Positions 53,848 through 62,670 of a stretch of 64,000 bases of DNA are shown one piece after another. The notes below the pieces were generated by a model. It was given only the letters and a program-made list of their open reading frames with translations, searched no databases and had not been told where the DNA came from. The position numbers and the translations under genes were made by a program. Origin of the DNA: Reyranella sp. (GTDB lineage Bacteria > Pseudomonadota > Alphaproteobacteria > Reyranellales > Reyranellaceae); contig NZ_SCUT01000062.1 in NCBI RefSeq assembly GCF_004297265.1, forward strand, positions 1 to 64,000, in the 5' to 3' direction. Position 1 is the stretch's first letter. Each line of letters starts with the position of its first letter.

Positions 53848-54401
53848 AACCGGTCAAGACCATCGGCCACTCCAATCATCCGATCGAAAGCTTCGTGGCG
53901 CTCCTGAAGGCGGGCGGTGTCGAGCGGCTGGTCGACGTGCGCTCGACGCCCTGGTCGCGCCGCCATCCGCAGTTCGGCCAGAAGAACCTCGCCCGGTCGC
54001 TCGCCGAAGCCGGCATTGCCTATGTGCATGAAGGCGCCGCGCTCGGCGGCAAACCCCAGAGTGGCGGCAGCTACGACCAGCTCGCCGCGCGGTCCGAGTT
54101 CAAGGCCGCGCTCGATCGCGTGATCGACGGCGCGCAGGACACGGTGCTCTGCCTGATGTGCGCCGAGAAGGAACCGCTCGACTGTCATCGCACCGTATTG
54201 GTGTCGCGTCGTCTCGCAGAGCGCGGCGTCAAGATCGAACATCTGTTGGCCGATGGCGGCATCCGCTTCCATCATGAGGTCGAGGAAACATTGCTGGGCA
54301 AGGAAGCCGCCCCTGACCTGTTCGAGGATCGCGCCGCACGGCTTACCCGCGCCTGGCGCCGCCTCGAGACGAAATGGGGCCGCGCCGGCGAAGGGGAATG
54401 A
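53844..54401 (+). CDS. DUF488 family protein
   Basis: A protein of 185 residues. The family signature is KTIGHSNHPIESFVALLKAGGVERLVDVRSTPWSRRHPQF near the start and the cysteine motif LCAEKEPLDCHR-like LMCAEKEPLDCHRTVLV (Cys106, Cys114-His-Arg). The function of DUF488 is not established; the fold resembles nucleotide- or nucleic-acid-modifying proteins. It overlaps the LysR gene before it and the hydrolase after it by ATGA, so all three are co-translated. Confidence 0.85.
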   Translation: MKPVKTIGHSNHPIESFVALLKAGGVERLVDVRSTPWSRRHPQFGQKNLARSLAEAGIAYVHEGAALGGKPQSGGSYDQLAARSEFKAALDRVIDGAQDTVLCLMCAEKEPLDCHRTVLVSRRLAERGVKIEHLLADGGIRFHHEVEETLLGKEAAPDLFEDRAARLTRAWRRLETKWGRAGEGE

Positions 54402-55261
54402 ACGAGATGGACGTCCGCAAGATCGAGACCGCGCCCGACCTGGTGTTCGACGTATCGGTCGCAGGCAATGACAGCGACACGCTGGTCTTGATGCTGCACG
54501 GCTTCGGCGTATCGCGGCATTTCTGGAAGGCGCAGGTTCCGGTCTTGGGAAAGGCCGGCTATTTCGCCGTGGCGCCCAACCAGCGCGGCTATTCGGCAGG
54601 CGCCCGCCCCGATCCGGCCAATCTCGATTCGTACCGCTTCGACAAACTTACCGGCGACGCGCTCGACCTCGCCTCGGCGGTCGGGCGCGGCGACAAGCGC
54701 TTCCATCTGGTTGGCCACGACTGGGGTGCCAGCCTCGCCTGGGCCATCGCCTTCCAGCATCCCGAGCGGCTGCGGTCCCTCACCATCCTGTCGCGGCCGC
54801 ATCCCATGTCGTTCGCGCGGGCGCTGGCGATGCCCGACGGCGAGCAGAAGCGGCGCTCCGGCCATCACCAGGCATTCCTCGAACCCGATGCCGTGCCGAA
54901 GGTTCTTGCGGACGACTGCGCGTGGCTGCGCAAGCGACACGCCAAGGAAGGCGTGCCGAAGGAAGCCATCGACCTTCATCTCTCCGTCCTCGGCAACGCG
55001 CCGGCGATGGAAGCGGCACTGGCCTGGTATCGCGCCCGCGGCGAGCGAATGCCGCTCGGCCCGATCCAGGTGCCGACGCTCTACCTCTGGGGCGATGCCG
55101 ACGACACGGTGGGCCGGGCCGCGGCCGAGGGCACGGGCGAGTTCATCGCCGCGCCCTATCGGTTCGAAGTGCTGCCCGGCGTCGGCCACTACGCCGCCGA
55201 CCAGGTACCGGCACGCGTGAACGAACTGTTGCTGGAGCATCTCGGCCGCTACGCGGCCTGA
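54398..55261 (+). CDS. Alpha/beta hydrolase (epoxide hydrolase-like)
   Basis: A protein of 287 residues. The oxyanion HG motif is in VLMLHGFGVSRHFW, the nucleophile elbow VGHDWGAS puts Asp108 as nucleophile (an epoxide hydrolase or haloalkane dehalogenase feature rather than Ser), the acid is in LWGDADDTVG, and the base His is in LPGVGHYAAD. It is cytoplasmic and third in the LysR-DUF488-hydrolase unit. Fluoroacetate dehalogenase-like activity is also possible. Confidence 0.85.
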   Translation: MNEMDVRKIETAPDLVFDVSVAGNDSDTLVLMLHGFGVSRHFWKAQVPVLGKAGYFAVAPNQRGYSAGARPDPANLDSYRFDKLTGDALDLASAVGRGDKRFHLVGHDWGASLAWAIAFQHPERLRSLTILSRPHPMSFARALAMPDGEQKRRSGHHQAFLEPDAVPKVLADDCAWLRKRHAKEGVPKEAIDLHLSVLGNAPAMEAALAWYRARGERMPLGPIQVPTLYLWGDADDTVGRAAAEGTGEFIAAPYRFEVLPGVGHYAADQVPARVNELLLEHLGRYAA

Positions 55262-55264
55262 CGC

Positions 55265-56782
55265 TCAGGGCATGCAGTCGAGCTTGGTCAGTCGCGGCGA
55301 GAAGGTGGGCAGCGCCGTCGACGCGCCGGCGGGCCAGGGGCGCGGCCAGGCCTTGTCGGCCAGCTTCTTCTCGACCAGCGGCACCAGCAGGTTGAAGGCC
55401 GCCCAGCCGCGGATGCGCGTGCCGGCATAGGACGTGTGCACGGCATCGATGAAGAGGTCGGGGTCGAACGGGGTGTTGCCCACGAGATCGAGGAAGGCGA
55501 TGCCGTGGACCGCGGCGTACTTGGCGAACAGGCGGTTCTGGAAGTTCGCCAGCCGCTCGAGGTCGCGATAGCGGTAGGGCCAGTTGGCGGCATTGAGCTG
55601 CTCGATGATGAACCGGTGGCGCACCGGATCGACGACCAGCCCGTCCTTCACCATCCAGAAGAACGAGGTGAGCGCCATGTCGGCGCCGATTGTCCCGAGG
55701 TCGGACCGGATCTGGTCGAGGTCCTTCTGGATGAGGTTCAGGTTCACCGGCAGGTTGGCGAAGTCGAGGTCCGGGTTCATCTCGTCGAGCCCTTCCGGCC
55801 AGATGACCTTGTAGTCGGGCTTGGGCCACTCGGCGCCGCTGTTGTTTCCGGCCGTCGCCCCGGCCATGGCAAACGCCGCCTGGACGCGGCCGATCAGGGC
55901 GGAGTAGCGCGCAGCCTCCTTCAGCCACTTCACGGCGGCCGGCTCCTGCGCGCTCGACGGCCGGGTCACCGGATCCCGCGGCACCTTCTCGACGATCGAG
56001 GCCGGCCGGAACTGATTGCCGCCTTCGTGGTAGACGACGAGATCTGGCCGGAGCGGCAGCACCTCGGTGCGCACGACGGCGGCGATGTCGCTGGAAATGA
56101 TGCTTTCGCGGCCCGCGTTCAGGACCTCGAACCGGATGCCGAGGCCCCTGGCCCTGGACCAGACGTTCATCCAATGGCCCACATACTCCGGCCAGGAATA
56201 GGGCAGATGGTGCGCCTCGACGACGGTGGAGGAGCCGACGAACACGATGCGGACCGTCTTCTCGGGTCTCGGATTCTCGATCGGCGGTCCGCGCCAGCCG
56301 ATCTGGTTGGTGGTCAGGCCGCTCGGGATCGTAACGTCGGGGAGGAAGCGGTACGGCGGCCGCGGCTGGCCGTCCGGCGCGTCGTAGAGGAAGAGCTGGC
56401 CCGGCGCATACCGCAGGAACCAGTGCCGGCAGGGATCGCCGGAGAAACTGGTGTTCCAGACCTTGAAGGCGTCGGAGGGCCGGAACCGCATGCCGCCGAC
56501 GGGATTGGCCTCGACGAAGCGATAGAGGCGTTCCCAGTCCTCGGGAACGGCGCGCTTGTTGGGCAGCGGCGGCGGTCCGTCGAAGAACCAGTCGCGCTCG
56601 ACTCCGGCGGCGCGCGGGACCTTGTCGACCGAATCCTGCTTCACGCTGGCCAGTCCCATCGGCTCGCCGAGCGGCGTGAGCAGGATCGGGTAGCCGTCGA
56701 TGTAGCGAACGACGCCCTCGGCCACGACGGCGCTCACCGCGAGCGAAATCAGGACAAGGAGCGCGTCCTTGAGGAACCGCAT
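55265..56782 (-). CDS. Membrane-anchored SGNH hydrolase-like protein, large
   Basis: A protein of 505 residues with an N-terminal membrane anchor (FLKDALLVLISLAVSAVVAEGVV). The nucleophile block VRIVFVGSSTVVEAHHLPYSWPEYVG is GDS-like (GSST), DLVVYHEGGNQFRP is block III, and FIDAVHTSYAGTRIRGWAAF supplies the D-x-x-H pair. It is larger than ordinary SGNH enzymes, with an extended N-terminal region. It has the same start style as its downstream paralogue, one base from it. Function is unknown; such proteins often add or remove acetyl groups from surface polysaccharides, but no MBOAT gene is nearby. Confidence 0.7.
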   Translation of the reverse strand: MRFLKDALLVLISLAVSAVVAEGVVRYIDGYPILLTPLGEPMGLASVKQDSVDKVPRAAGVERDWFFDGPPPLPNKRAVPEDWERLYRFVEANPVGGMRFRPSDAFKVWNTSFSGDPCRHWFLRYAPGQLFLYDAPDGQPRPPYRFLPDVTIPSGLTTNQIGWRGPPIENPRPEKTVRIVFVGSSTVVEAHHLPYSWPEYVGHWMNVWSRARGLGIRFEVLNAGRESIISSDIAAVVRTEVLPLRPDLVVYHEGGNQFRPASIVEKVPRDPVTRPSSAQEPAAVKWLKEAARYSALIGRVQAAFAMAGATAGNNSGAEWPKPDYKVIWPEGLDEMNPDLDFANLPVNLNLIQKDLDQIRSDLGTIGADMALTSFFWMVKDGLVVDPVRHRFIIEQLNAANWPYRYRDLERLANFQNRLFAKYAAVHGIAFLDLVGNTPFDPDLFIDAVHTSYAGTRIRGWAAFNLLVPLVEKKLADKAWPRPWPAGASTALPTFSPRLTKLDCMP

Positions 56783-56783
56783 T

Positions 56784-57788
56784 CTACTTGCAGCCCTTGC
56801 CTTCGTCCCGGCACAGGCCGTCCAGCAGCTTGTTGAGCTCGGGCACCATCATCGTGGTGAAGGCCGCCATCGCAGCGCCGTTCGGATGCGGGTCCGGAAC
56901 CGTCACCCACAGGCTCGGCGGATCGAGATTCTCCACCGTCGGCAGCATGTCGAAGAACGGCACACCCAGCCCCTCGACGTCGGCCTTCACCTTGGCGGTG
57001 ACCTCGGGAAAGGGATAGGGCTTCAGCTCGCGCAACTCGGGGATGTTGAACACGACGAGCCTGGCGCCCATCTCGCGCGCCGTCGTGGCGAAGCCCTGCA
57101 GGGCCTTGCGCGTCTGCTGCCAGCCGGCGGCGTCGTCCTTGTAGAGTTCGCGGTAGTAGCGCTTCCAGTCGGGCGCCTCGCCGAACTGGCGCATCAGCGA
57201 ATCGAGGCGATACTTGAAGACGACCCATGCCGCCGAATGCTCGTCGAGCCACGAGGTCTGGCCATAGGTCGGCATCGGCTCGGCATCGTTGATGAAGTAG
57301 CTGAGCACGATGATGTCGGGCTTCATCTTGGCCGCGCTCTCGCGGAACAGCGTGAGTTCCTGCAGCGTGTTGTGGTTGCCGACGCCGAGATTGTAGCTGT
57401 CGACCTTGCGGCCCTCGGCGACCAGCGCGGCCGTCACGCGGGCGGCGGCAGTCTCGTTCTGCGCGACGCCCCAGCCCAGGGTCGTCGAATCGCCGGCGAA
57501 GGCGATGCGCGCCACGCCCGGCGGCGCCTTCTCGGGAATCTCAGACGACCGGAAGCCGTGGCTGTCGGTCGTCACCCCGACACCCATGAGCTGGGCCTGG
57601 GCATTGGGACGATGGCGATGCCCGAGTTCTGGATTCATGTCGCGAACCTTCACGTCGCGTGCGTAACGCCACATCTCGAGCTCGTAGAGCATGCCGGTAT
57701 CGAGGAAGAGCCGGGTCATCCCCTCGAGGCAAAGAGCGCAAATGGCGGTGAGGACGACGACCAGAAGCGTATTCTTGAGAAAGTTCAT
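56784..57788 (-). CDS. Membrane-anchored SGNH hydrolase-like protein
   Basis: A protein of 334 residues with an N-terminal anchor (NFLKNTLLVVVLTAICALCLEGM). SGNH blocks: VARIAFAGDSTTLGWGVAQNETAAARV (nucleophile Ser), SYNLGVGNHNTLQELTLF (Gly/Asn block), IIVLSYFINDAEP, and VPDPHPNGAAMAAF (Asp-His). The active site would lie in the periplasm. It is upstream of the larger paralogue on the same strand with one base between genes. The substrate is unknown; O-acylated glycans are a guess. Confidence 0.78.
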   Translation of the reverse strand: MNFLKNTLLVVVLTAICALCLEGMTRLFLDTGMLYELEMWRYARDVKVRDMNPELGHRHRPNAQAQLMGVGVTTDSHGFRSSEIPEKAPPGVARIAFAGDSTTLGWGVAQNETAAARVTAALVAEGRKVDSYNLGVGNHNTLQELTLFRESAAKMKPDIIVLSYFINDAEPMPTYGQTSWLDEHSAAWVVFKYRLDSLMRQFGEAPDWKRYYRELYKDDAAGWQQTRKALQGFATTAREMGARLVVFNIPELRELKPYPFPEVTAKVKADVEGLGVPFFDMLPTVENLDPPSLWVTVPDPHPNGAAMAAFTTMMVPELNKLLDGLCRDEGKGCK

Positions 57789-57856
57789 AGACCTTGTCGC
57801 TCGAGCAGTTCATCCAAAAAAGCAGACGGACGTCGAAGCCCCCGGACGGGGCGCGA

Positions 57857-57931
57857 TGGCTGGGGCGCCAGGATTCGAACCTGGGAATGGAGGAATCAAA
57901 ATCCTCTGCCTTACCACTTGGCGACGCCCCA
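57857..57931 (-). tRNA. tRNA-Gln (TTG anticodon)
   Basis: The minus strand gives a 75-base cloverleaf with CCA encoded. Acceptor TGGGGCG pairs with CGCCCCA, the D arm contains GCCAAGTGGTAAGGC, the anticodon stem GAGGA/TCCTC encloses TTTTGAT with anticodon TTG, and the T arm is CCAGGTTCGAATCCTGG. It lies 68 bases upstream of the SGNH gene start, on the same strand. Confidence 0.93.
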
Positions 57932-57995
57932 GCAGGCGCCCGTTCGGGCGGGCGGGAACATAGTGGGTTGGCGCGGGGGCGCAACCCCGGCTTCG

Positions 57996-58511
57996 TCAGG
58001 CCGCCTGTGCAGCCTTCTTCAGGGCCTCGCCATGAACGAAGGTTCCATCGGCATAGAGGAGCGGCAGGGCGGTTTCGTGCAGCGCGACGTCGACGATCTC
58101 GCCGATATAGATCGTGTGCGTGCCGGCCGAGAGTTCGGTGACCAGCTTGCAGTCGAACGACACGGGACACCCCTTCAGCACCGGCGCACCGGTGGTGAGC
58201 GTGGTCCACTCGCCCATGTCGTTGAAGCGCTCGTCGCCTTCGATGCCGTCCATGCCGGCGAAGCGCTCCGCCAGCTTGCGATGCTCCGGACAAAGGATGT
58301 TCACGCAGAAAAAACCGGCCTCGCCGATCGGATCGTGGGCGCTGGCCGACTTGTTGACGCAGACCAGGATCTGGGGAGGTTCGGCCGAGACCGAACAGAC
58401 CGCCGTGGCGGTAAGCCCGCCGCGCTGGTCCTGAACTTTCGTGGTGATCAGGGTGACGCTCGCCGCCAGGTGGCGCATGCCCTTCTTGAAGACCGCCGCA
58501 TCGATACTCAT
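57996..58511 (-). CDS. Flavin reductase (HpaC/RutF-like)
   Basis: A protein of 171 residues. MRHLAASVTLITTKVQDQRGGLTATAVCSVSAEPPQILVCVNKSASAHDPI is the FMN-binding split-barrel signature of NAD(P)H:flavin oxidoreductases, and FFCVNILCPEHRKLAERFAGM follows the family pattern. HTIYIGEIVDVALHETALPLLYADG is the C-terminal part. It reduces FMN or FAD for a two-component monooxygenase. No oxygenase is adjacent. Confidence 0.85.
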   Translation of the reverse strand: MSIDAAVFKKGMRHLAASVTLITTKVQDQRGGLTATAVCSVSAEPPQILVCVNKSASAHDPIGEAGFFCVNILCPEHRKLAERFAGMDGIEGDERFNDMGEWTTLTTGAPVLKGCPVSFDCKLVTELSAGTHTIYIGEIVDVALHETALPLLYADGTFVHGEALKKAAQAA

Positions 58512-58707
58512 GGAATGATTCTAAGCCACGCCCGCCCGCCACCGCCACTGCAAAGACGCCGTAACAGACGTCGCCAAACAGCGATACCGGAGGGTGAAAT
58601 CCGGAGAATCAGGACCGTAAGCCGTCGCCGGGATGACACAAAACCTTCACCAGACTGTCGCTCTTTAGGGTTGCCCCCTCGTCCGGCGCCGCTACGGTCG
58701 AAACGCA

Positions 58708-59577
58708 ATGTCAGCTTCCGGGCAAAAACTCACCCCTGAAACACCTCCGGAGGCGGCTCTTCGCGCGATCGCAGCGTCATGCCGGGCCGATCTGGCGAAA
58801 TACCGGGAAATCGTGCTCCAGAGCCGGCGGCCGATCGGCATCCATCAGGCCCGCGTGGCGCTGCGCCGGCTGCGGGCCGCCTTCAGCGTGTTTCGTCCTG
58901 CGGTCGATAATCCGGAGGTTCGCGCCCTCTCGGCCGAGGCCAAGTGGCTGGCCGGCGAGTGCGGTCCCGCACGGGACCTGCACGTATTCCTGACCGAAAG
59001 CGTGACCGATGTCCCCCCGGTCGTGAAACGGGTCGGCGCGCGACTGGCCGCCAGTCACCTGGAGCGGGCCCGGGCCGCTCTCGGCAGCGCCCGCTACGAA
59101 GCCTTCGACCAACGTCTCCGCGCCTTCGCCGGCGAGCCGGTCGGAGCGGAGGTCCGAGGCGGACTGCGCCTCGACGAATTCGGCCGTCACGTCCTCGATT
59201 CCCGCCACGCCAAGGTGATCCGCCGCGGCCGGTTGCTGGACAAACTGAGCGAGGAACAACTCCACCGCCTGCGCATCGGCATCAAGAAACTGCGCTATGC
59301 CGCGACTTACCTCAGCCCGGCCTTTGCCTCGCCCGCGGCCAAGCCCTATATCGAGGCAACGGTGCGCCTGCAGGGCGCGCTCGGCGCCTTGAACGATCGC
59401 ACGACGGCGGCTCGCATGCTGGCCGACATCGCGACGGCCTCCCGTCCCTCCGAGGACACGGCTCTGCCGCTCAAGGTCCTCGCCAGGCAGGCGGCAAGCG
59501 GCGAGAAGCGCCGCCGCCGCAAGCTGGAGCGGACCTGGAAGGAGTTCAGGAAGGTCGAGCGCTTCTGGCGGGCGTGA
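58708..59577 (+). CDS. CHAD domain protein
   Basis: A protein of 289 residues. The CHAD pattern of conserved histidines and basic residues is present: GIHQARVALRRLRAAFSVF in the first repeat and RLRIGIKKLRYAATYLSPAF in the second, with LQGALGALNDRTTAARML. The domain is a helical bundle that binds polyphosphate. It lacks the CYTH partner domain often fused to it. It is 22 bases upstream of a CobW-type metal GTPase gene, which may be coincidental. Confidence 0.85.
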   Translation: MSASGQKLTPETPPEAALRAIAASCRADLAKYREIVLQSRRPIGIHQARVALRRLRAAFSVFRPAVDNPEVRALSAEAKWLAGECGPARDLHVFLTESVTDVPPVVKRVGARLAASHLERARAALGSARYEAFDQRLRAFAGEPVGAEVRGGLRLDEFGRHVLDSRHAKVIRRGRLLDKLSEEQLHRLRIGIKKLRYAATYLSPAFASPAAKPYIEATVRLQGALGALNDRTTAARMLADIATASRPSEDTALPLKVLARQAASGEKRRRRKLERTWKEFRKVERFWRA

Positions 59578-59599
59578 TTCCCGAACACAGGATGTTTCG

Positions 59600-60766
59600 A
59601 TGAGCGACCCGCAGAACGCTGCCGAGCAGCGCATTCCCGTCACCGTGCTGACGGGCTTCCTCGGCAGCGGCAAGACCACGTTGCTGAACAAGCTGCTGCG
59701 CCGGCCCGAGCTGGCGGACACCGCCGTCATCATCAACGAGTTCGGCGAGATCGGCCTCGACCACCTCCTGGTCGAGAAATCCGACGACGAGGGCATGGTG
59801 ACGCTCAACTCGGGCTGCCTGTGCTGCACCGTGCGCGGCGACCTGGTCCGCACCATGAGCGAGCTCTTTCTCAAGCGCTCGCGCGGCGAAGTCTCGCCGT
59901 TCAAGCGCATGGTGGTCGAGACCACGGGCCTCGCCGACCCCGCCCCCATCCTGCACACGCTGATGACCGACCCGCTGCTGGCCTCGCGCTACCGCCTCGA
60001 CGGGGTGGTGACCACGGTCGACGGCGTGAACGGCGCGAGCACGCTCGACAATCACGAGGAGGCCGTGAAGCAGGCCGCCGTGGCCGACCGCCTGCTGCTC
60101 ACCAAGGTCGACATCGCCGATGCGCCCAAGCTCGCCGACCTCAAGCACCGGCTGCAGCATCTCAATCCGGGCGCCCCTTTCCACACGGTCGCCACCGGTG
60201 AGATCGATCCCAACCAGATCCTCAATGCCGGCCTCTACAATCCCGAGACCAAGAGCGCCGACGTGAAGAAGTGGCTGCAGGCGGAAGCCTATGAGGGCGG
60301 CCATGACCACGGCCATCACCATCATCATGGTCACGACCATGGCCACGAGCACGGCCATTCCCACGACCACGCTCATGGGCACGGCGAGCAGGATCCGCAC
60401 GACGTCAACCGCCACGACGACCGCATCCGTTCCTTCTGCATGACTTTCGACGAGCCGATGAGCTGGTCGACGGTGGCCGCGGCATTCGATGCGCTGGTGA
60501 CCTATCGCGGACCCGACCTGCTGCGCATGAAGGGCATCCTGAACGTCAAGGACACCGACAAGCCGGTGGTGATCCACGGCGTGCAGCACGTCTTCCATCC
60601 GCCGGCCACGCTCGACGCCTGGCCGGAAGGCGACGACCGCAAGAGCCGCGTCGTGTTCATCACGCGCGACATCGGCGAGAGCACCATCCGCAAGGTCTTC
60701 GCCTCCTTCTTCGACGCCGAGAAGAAGGGCTGGGGCAACGCTGGCGAACAGGGCAAGGCGCAATGA
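59600..60766 (+). CDS. CobW/COG0523 metal-chaperone GTPase, His-rich
   Basis: A protein of 388 residues. The G3E P-loop is GFLGSGKTT (19-27); Cys73-Leu-Cys75-Cys76 in NSGCLCCTVRGDL is the C-x-C-C metal site. Switch VVETTGLADPAP and TKVDIADAPKL (TKxD) follow. Residues about 232-267 are almost wholly His, Asp, Gly and Glu, a metal-holding loop, and the CobW C-terminal domain ends the protein. Such proteins insert Zn2+ or other metals into enzymes. It shares an ATGA overlap with the FAH gene, which is a candidate client metalloenzyme. Confidence 0.92.
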   Translation: MSDPQNAAEQRIPVTVLTGFLGSGKTTLLNKLLRRPELADTAVIINEFGEIGLDHLLVEKSDDEGMVTLNSGCLCCTVRGDLVRTMSELFLKRSRGEVSPFKRMVVETTGLADPAPILHTLMTDPLLASRYRLDGVVTTVDGVNGASTLDNHEEAVKQAAVADRLLLTKVDIADAPKLADLKHRLQHLNPGAPFHTVATGEIDPNQILNAGLYNPETKSADVKKWLQAEAYEGGHDHGHHHHHGHDHGHEHGHSHDHAHGHGEQDPHDVNRHDDRIRSFCMTFDEPMSWSTVAAAFDALVTYRGPDLLRMKGILNVKDTDKPVVIHGVQHVFHPPATLDAWPEGDDRKSRVVFITRDIGESTIRKVFASFFDAEKKGWGNAGEQGKAQ

Positions 60767-61644
60767 GGCTCGCCACGATCACGCATGGCGGAGCAACCAA
60801 GGCCGCGCTCGTCAGCCCGGACGGCAAGACCTTCTGGCCGCTGCAGGAGATGCTGGGACGCGCCGTCCCTACCCTCGGCGCCGTCGTCGGCGAATTCGAA
60901 GCCATCCGGTCGAAGATAAAGCCGGCCGGCGCGGGTCTTCCGCTGTCGGTCGTGAAGGTCGAGGCGCCCATCCCGCGGCCCGCGCGCAACGTCATGTGCG
61001 TCGGCAAGAACTATCACGAGCATGCGAAGGAGTTCACGCGCAGCGGCTTCGATAGCAGCGCCAGCTCCGCGGCCGACGCGATTCCGACGGCGCCGATCAT
61101 CTTCACCAAGGCACCCGAGTGCGTGATCGCCGACGGCGCCGACATCCGTTACCCCGAAGGCGTCAGCGATTCGGTGGATTACGAGGCGGAGCTCGGGCTG
61201 GTCATCGGCAAGGGCGGACGCGGCATCGCGAAGGCCGACGCCTACGACCATGTCTTCGGCTACACGATCATCAACGACGTGACGGCGCGCGACCTGCAGG
61301 GCAGGCACAAGCAGTGGTTCCTCGGCAAGTCTCTCGACACCTTCTGTCCGATGGGTCCCTGGCTGGTGACATCCGACGAGGTCGATCCGGAGAATCTCGG
61401 CGTGAAGTGCTGGGTGAACGACGAGTTGCGACAGGATGCCAACACGCGCGACCTCATCTTCGACATCCCGACCCTGATCGAAACGATCTCCGCCGGTATC
61501 ACGCTGCAGCCGGGCGACGTCATCGCCACCGGCACCCCGGTCGGCGTCGGCATCGGCTTCACGCCGCCGAAGTTCCTGAAGCGCGGCGACCGCGTGACGA
61601 TCGAGATCGACGGGCTGGGCCGGCTGTCGAACGGCGTGGCATAG
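60763..61644 (+). CDS. Fumarylacetoacetate hydrolase family enzyme
   Basis: A protein of 293 residues. VMCVGKNYHEHAKEF, PIIFTKAPECVIADGADI, SVDYEAELGLVIGKGGRGI (Glu and Asp metal ligands), GYTIINDVTARDLQGRHKQWFLGKSLDTFCPMGPW and ATGTPVGVGIGF are family hallmarks. Members hydrolyse or decarboxylate 2-oxo acids with Mg2+ or Mn2+. It overlaps the CobW gene, so metal delivery by that protein is possible. The substrate is not determinable. Confidence 0.9.
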   Translation: MRLATITHGGATKAALVSPDGKTFWPLQEMLGRAVPTLGAVVGEFEAIRSKIKPAGAGLPLSVVKVEAPIPRPARNVMCVGKNYHEHAKEFTRSGFDSSASSAADAIPTAPIIFTKAPECVIADGADIRYPEGVSDSVDYEAELGLVIGKGGRGIAKADAYDHVFGYTIINDVTARDLQGRHKQWFLGKSLDTFCPMGPWLVTSDEVDPENLGVKCWVNDELRQDANTRDLIFDIPTLIETISAGITLQPGDVIATGTPVGVGIGFTPPKFLKRGDRVTIEIDGLGRLSNGVA

Positions 61645-61654
61645 CCGGCATTTC

Positions 61655-61744
61655 TGTCGTCCTGAGCGTCAGCGAAGGACCTCACGGAACGACCACAGGA
61701 CTCCTTTGCCGGCGCGAGATCCTTCGCTGCGCTCAGGATGACAG
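61655..61744. repeat. Dispersed palindromic repeat B, copy 2
   Basis: CTGTCGTCCTGAGCG with AGCGAAGGACCT on the left faces AGATCCTTCGCTGCGCTCAGGATGACAG on the right. It belongs with the 17809 copy by its TGTCATCC/GGATGACA ends. It lies between the convergent FAH and GDT1 genes. Confidence 0.8.
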
Positions 61745-61758
61745 GAAAGTCGTTTGCA

Positions 61759-62337
61759 TCAGCCGCCCAGCAGGCCCATGTCGAGCTTCAGCAGGGCGAT
61801 CACTCCCAGTACGGCAAAGGCTGCCGCCGCAAGCGAGCGCACGAGCTTCAAGGACACCTTGCGCGACAGCACGTCGCCGAACAGCACGGCGGGCACGTTG
61901 GCGATCATCATGCCGCACGTCGTACCGGCCGTGACCGCGACAAGATCGTTGAAGCGCGCCGAGAGCGCCACGGTCGCGATCTGGGTCTTGTCGCCGATCT
62001 CGACCAGGAAGAAGGCGATGGTCGTGGCGACGAACGCGCCGGCCGCGCCCGCGACCGTCGGGCCCTCGTCCGCCTTGTCGGGGATCAGGCACCACACGGC
62101 CATGGCGAGGAACAGGATTCCCAGGATCCAGCGCATCGCGTCCGGCCCCAGCCAGGCGGCGACGGCGGCGCCCGCCCAGGCGGCTAGCGCATGGTTGGCC
62201 AGGGTCGCGACCAGGATCCCCAGGATGATGGGAACGGGCCGGCGATAGCGGGTGGCGAGAATCATGGCCAGGAGTTGCGTCTTGTCCCCGATCTCGGCGA
62301 CGGCAACGAGTCCTGTTGAAACGAGGAAGGCTTCCAA
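61759..62337 (-). CDS. TMEM165/GDT1-family manganese exporter
   Basis: A protein of 192 residues starting at TTG with no clear ribosome site; the alternatives are worse, because EAFLVSTGLVAVAEIGDKTQLLAM is the standard family start. Two E-x-G-D-K-T motifs (15-20 and 113-118) in six or so membrane segments are the defining feature. Family members export Mn2+ (and Ca2+) across the inner membrane. A yybP-ykoY-like manganese riboswitch lies 80 bases upstream, which strongly supports a manganese role. Confidence 0.88.
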   Translation of the reverse strand: MEAFLVSTGLVAVAEIGDKTQLLAMILATRYRRPVPIILGILVATLANHALAAWAGAAVAAWLGPDAMRWILGILFLAMAVWCLIPDKADEGPTVAGAAGAFVATTIAFFLVEIGDKTQIATVALSARFNDLVAVTAGTTCGMMIANVPAVLFGDVLSRKVSLKLVRSLAAAAFAVLGVIALLKLDMGLLGG

Positions 62338-62670
62338 GACGAATCACATGGCGGGACCGAGCACGAACCTATGGCTCCCGATGCCGCCCGATCCCGCGGG
62401 TAAAGGCACTGGAAAGCCAAAGGTCTCGCCAAGCGCGGTCCGTTGGACCGTCGGTCGCCGGATGGGCCATGGTTCCCGAAGGACCCAAGTCTGTTGACAC
62501 ATCCGCCTCTGGGGTGAGGCCGGCTACTCCCCGATGACGGGATGCTGATAGCCCCCCGCCTCGACCGTCGCAAGGCACGGAACGTCGCGGGTCACCGCGA
62601 ACGAATTGCAACGCAGGCTGGCGCTGCGGGCACGGTGCACTAGAGTTGGCGGACTCGTTCGAGGTACCGG
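62338..62670. other. Divergent regulatory gap
   Basis: This 333-base gap holds the manganese riboswitch for the minus-strand exporter and the promoter of the plus-strand receptor gene. I see no coding sequence. The stretch 62536-62670 has no other recognisable signal. Confidence 0.6.
62416..62535 (-). promoter_or_regulatory. yybP-ykoY-like manganese riboswitch
   Basis: On the minus strand the segment opens with TCGGGGAGTAGCC and contains GTCAACAGACTTGGG and, at the 3' side, GGCGAGACCTTTGGC. These are the conserved blocks of the yybP-ykoY aptamer, including the L1 and L3 Mn2+-binding regions. Mn2+ binding turns on exporter genes in this class; a GDT1-type exporter follows directly. The hairpin GGTCC-AAC-GGACC lies inside. 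Block order and context are both right. Confidence 0.82.
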
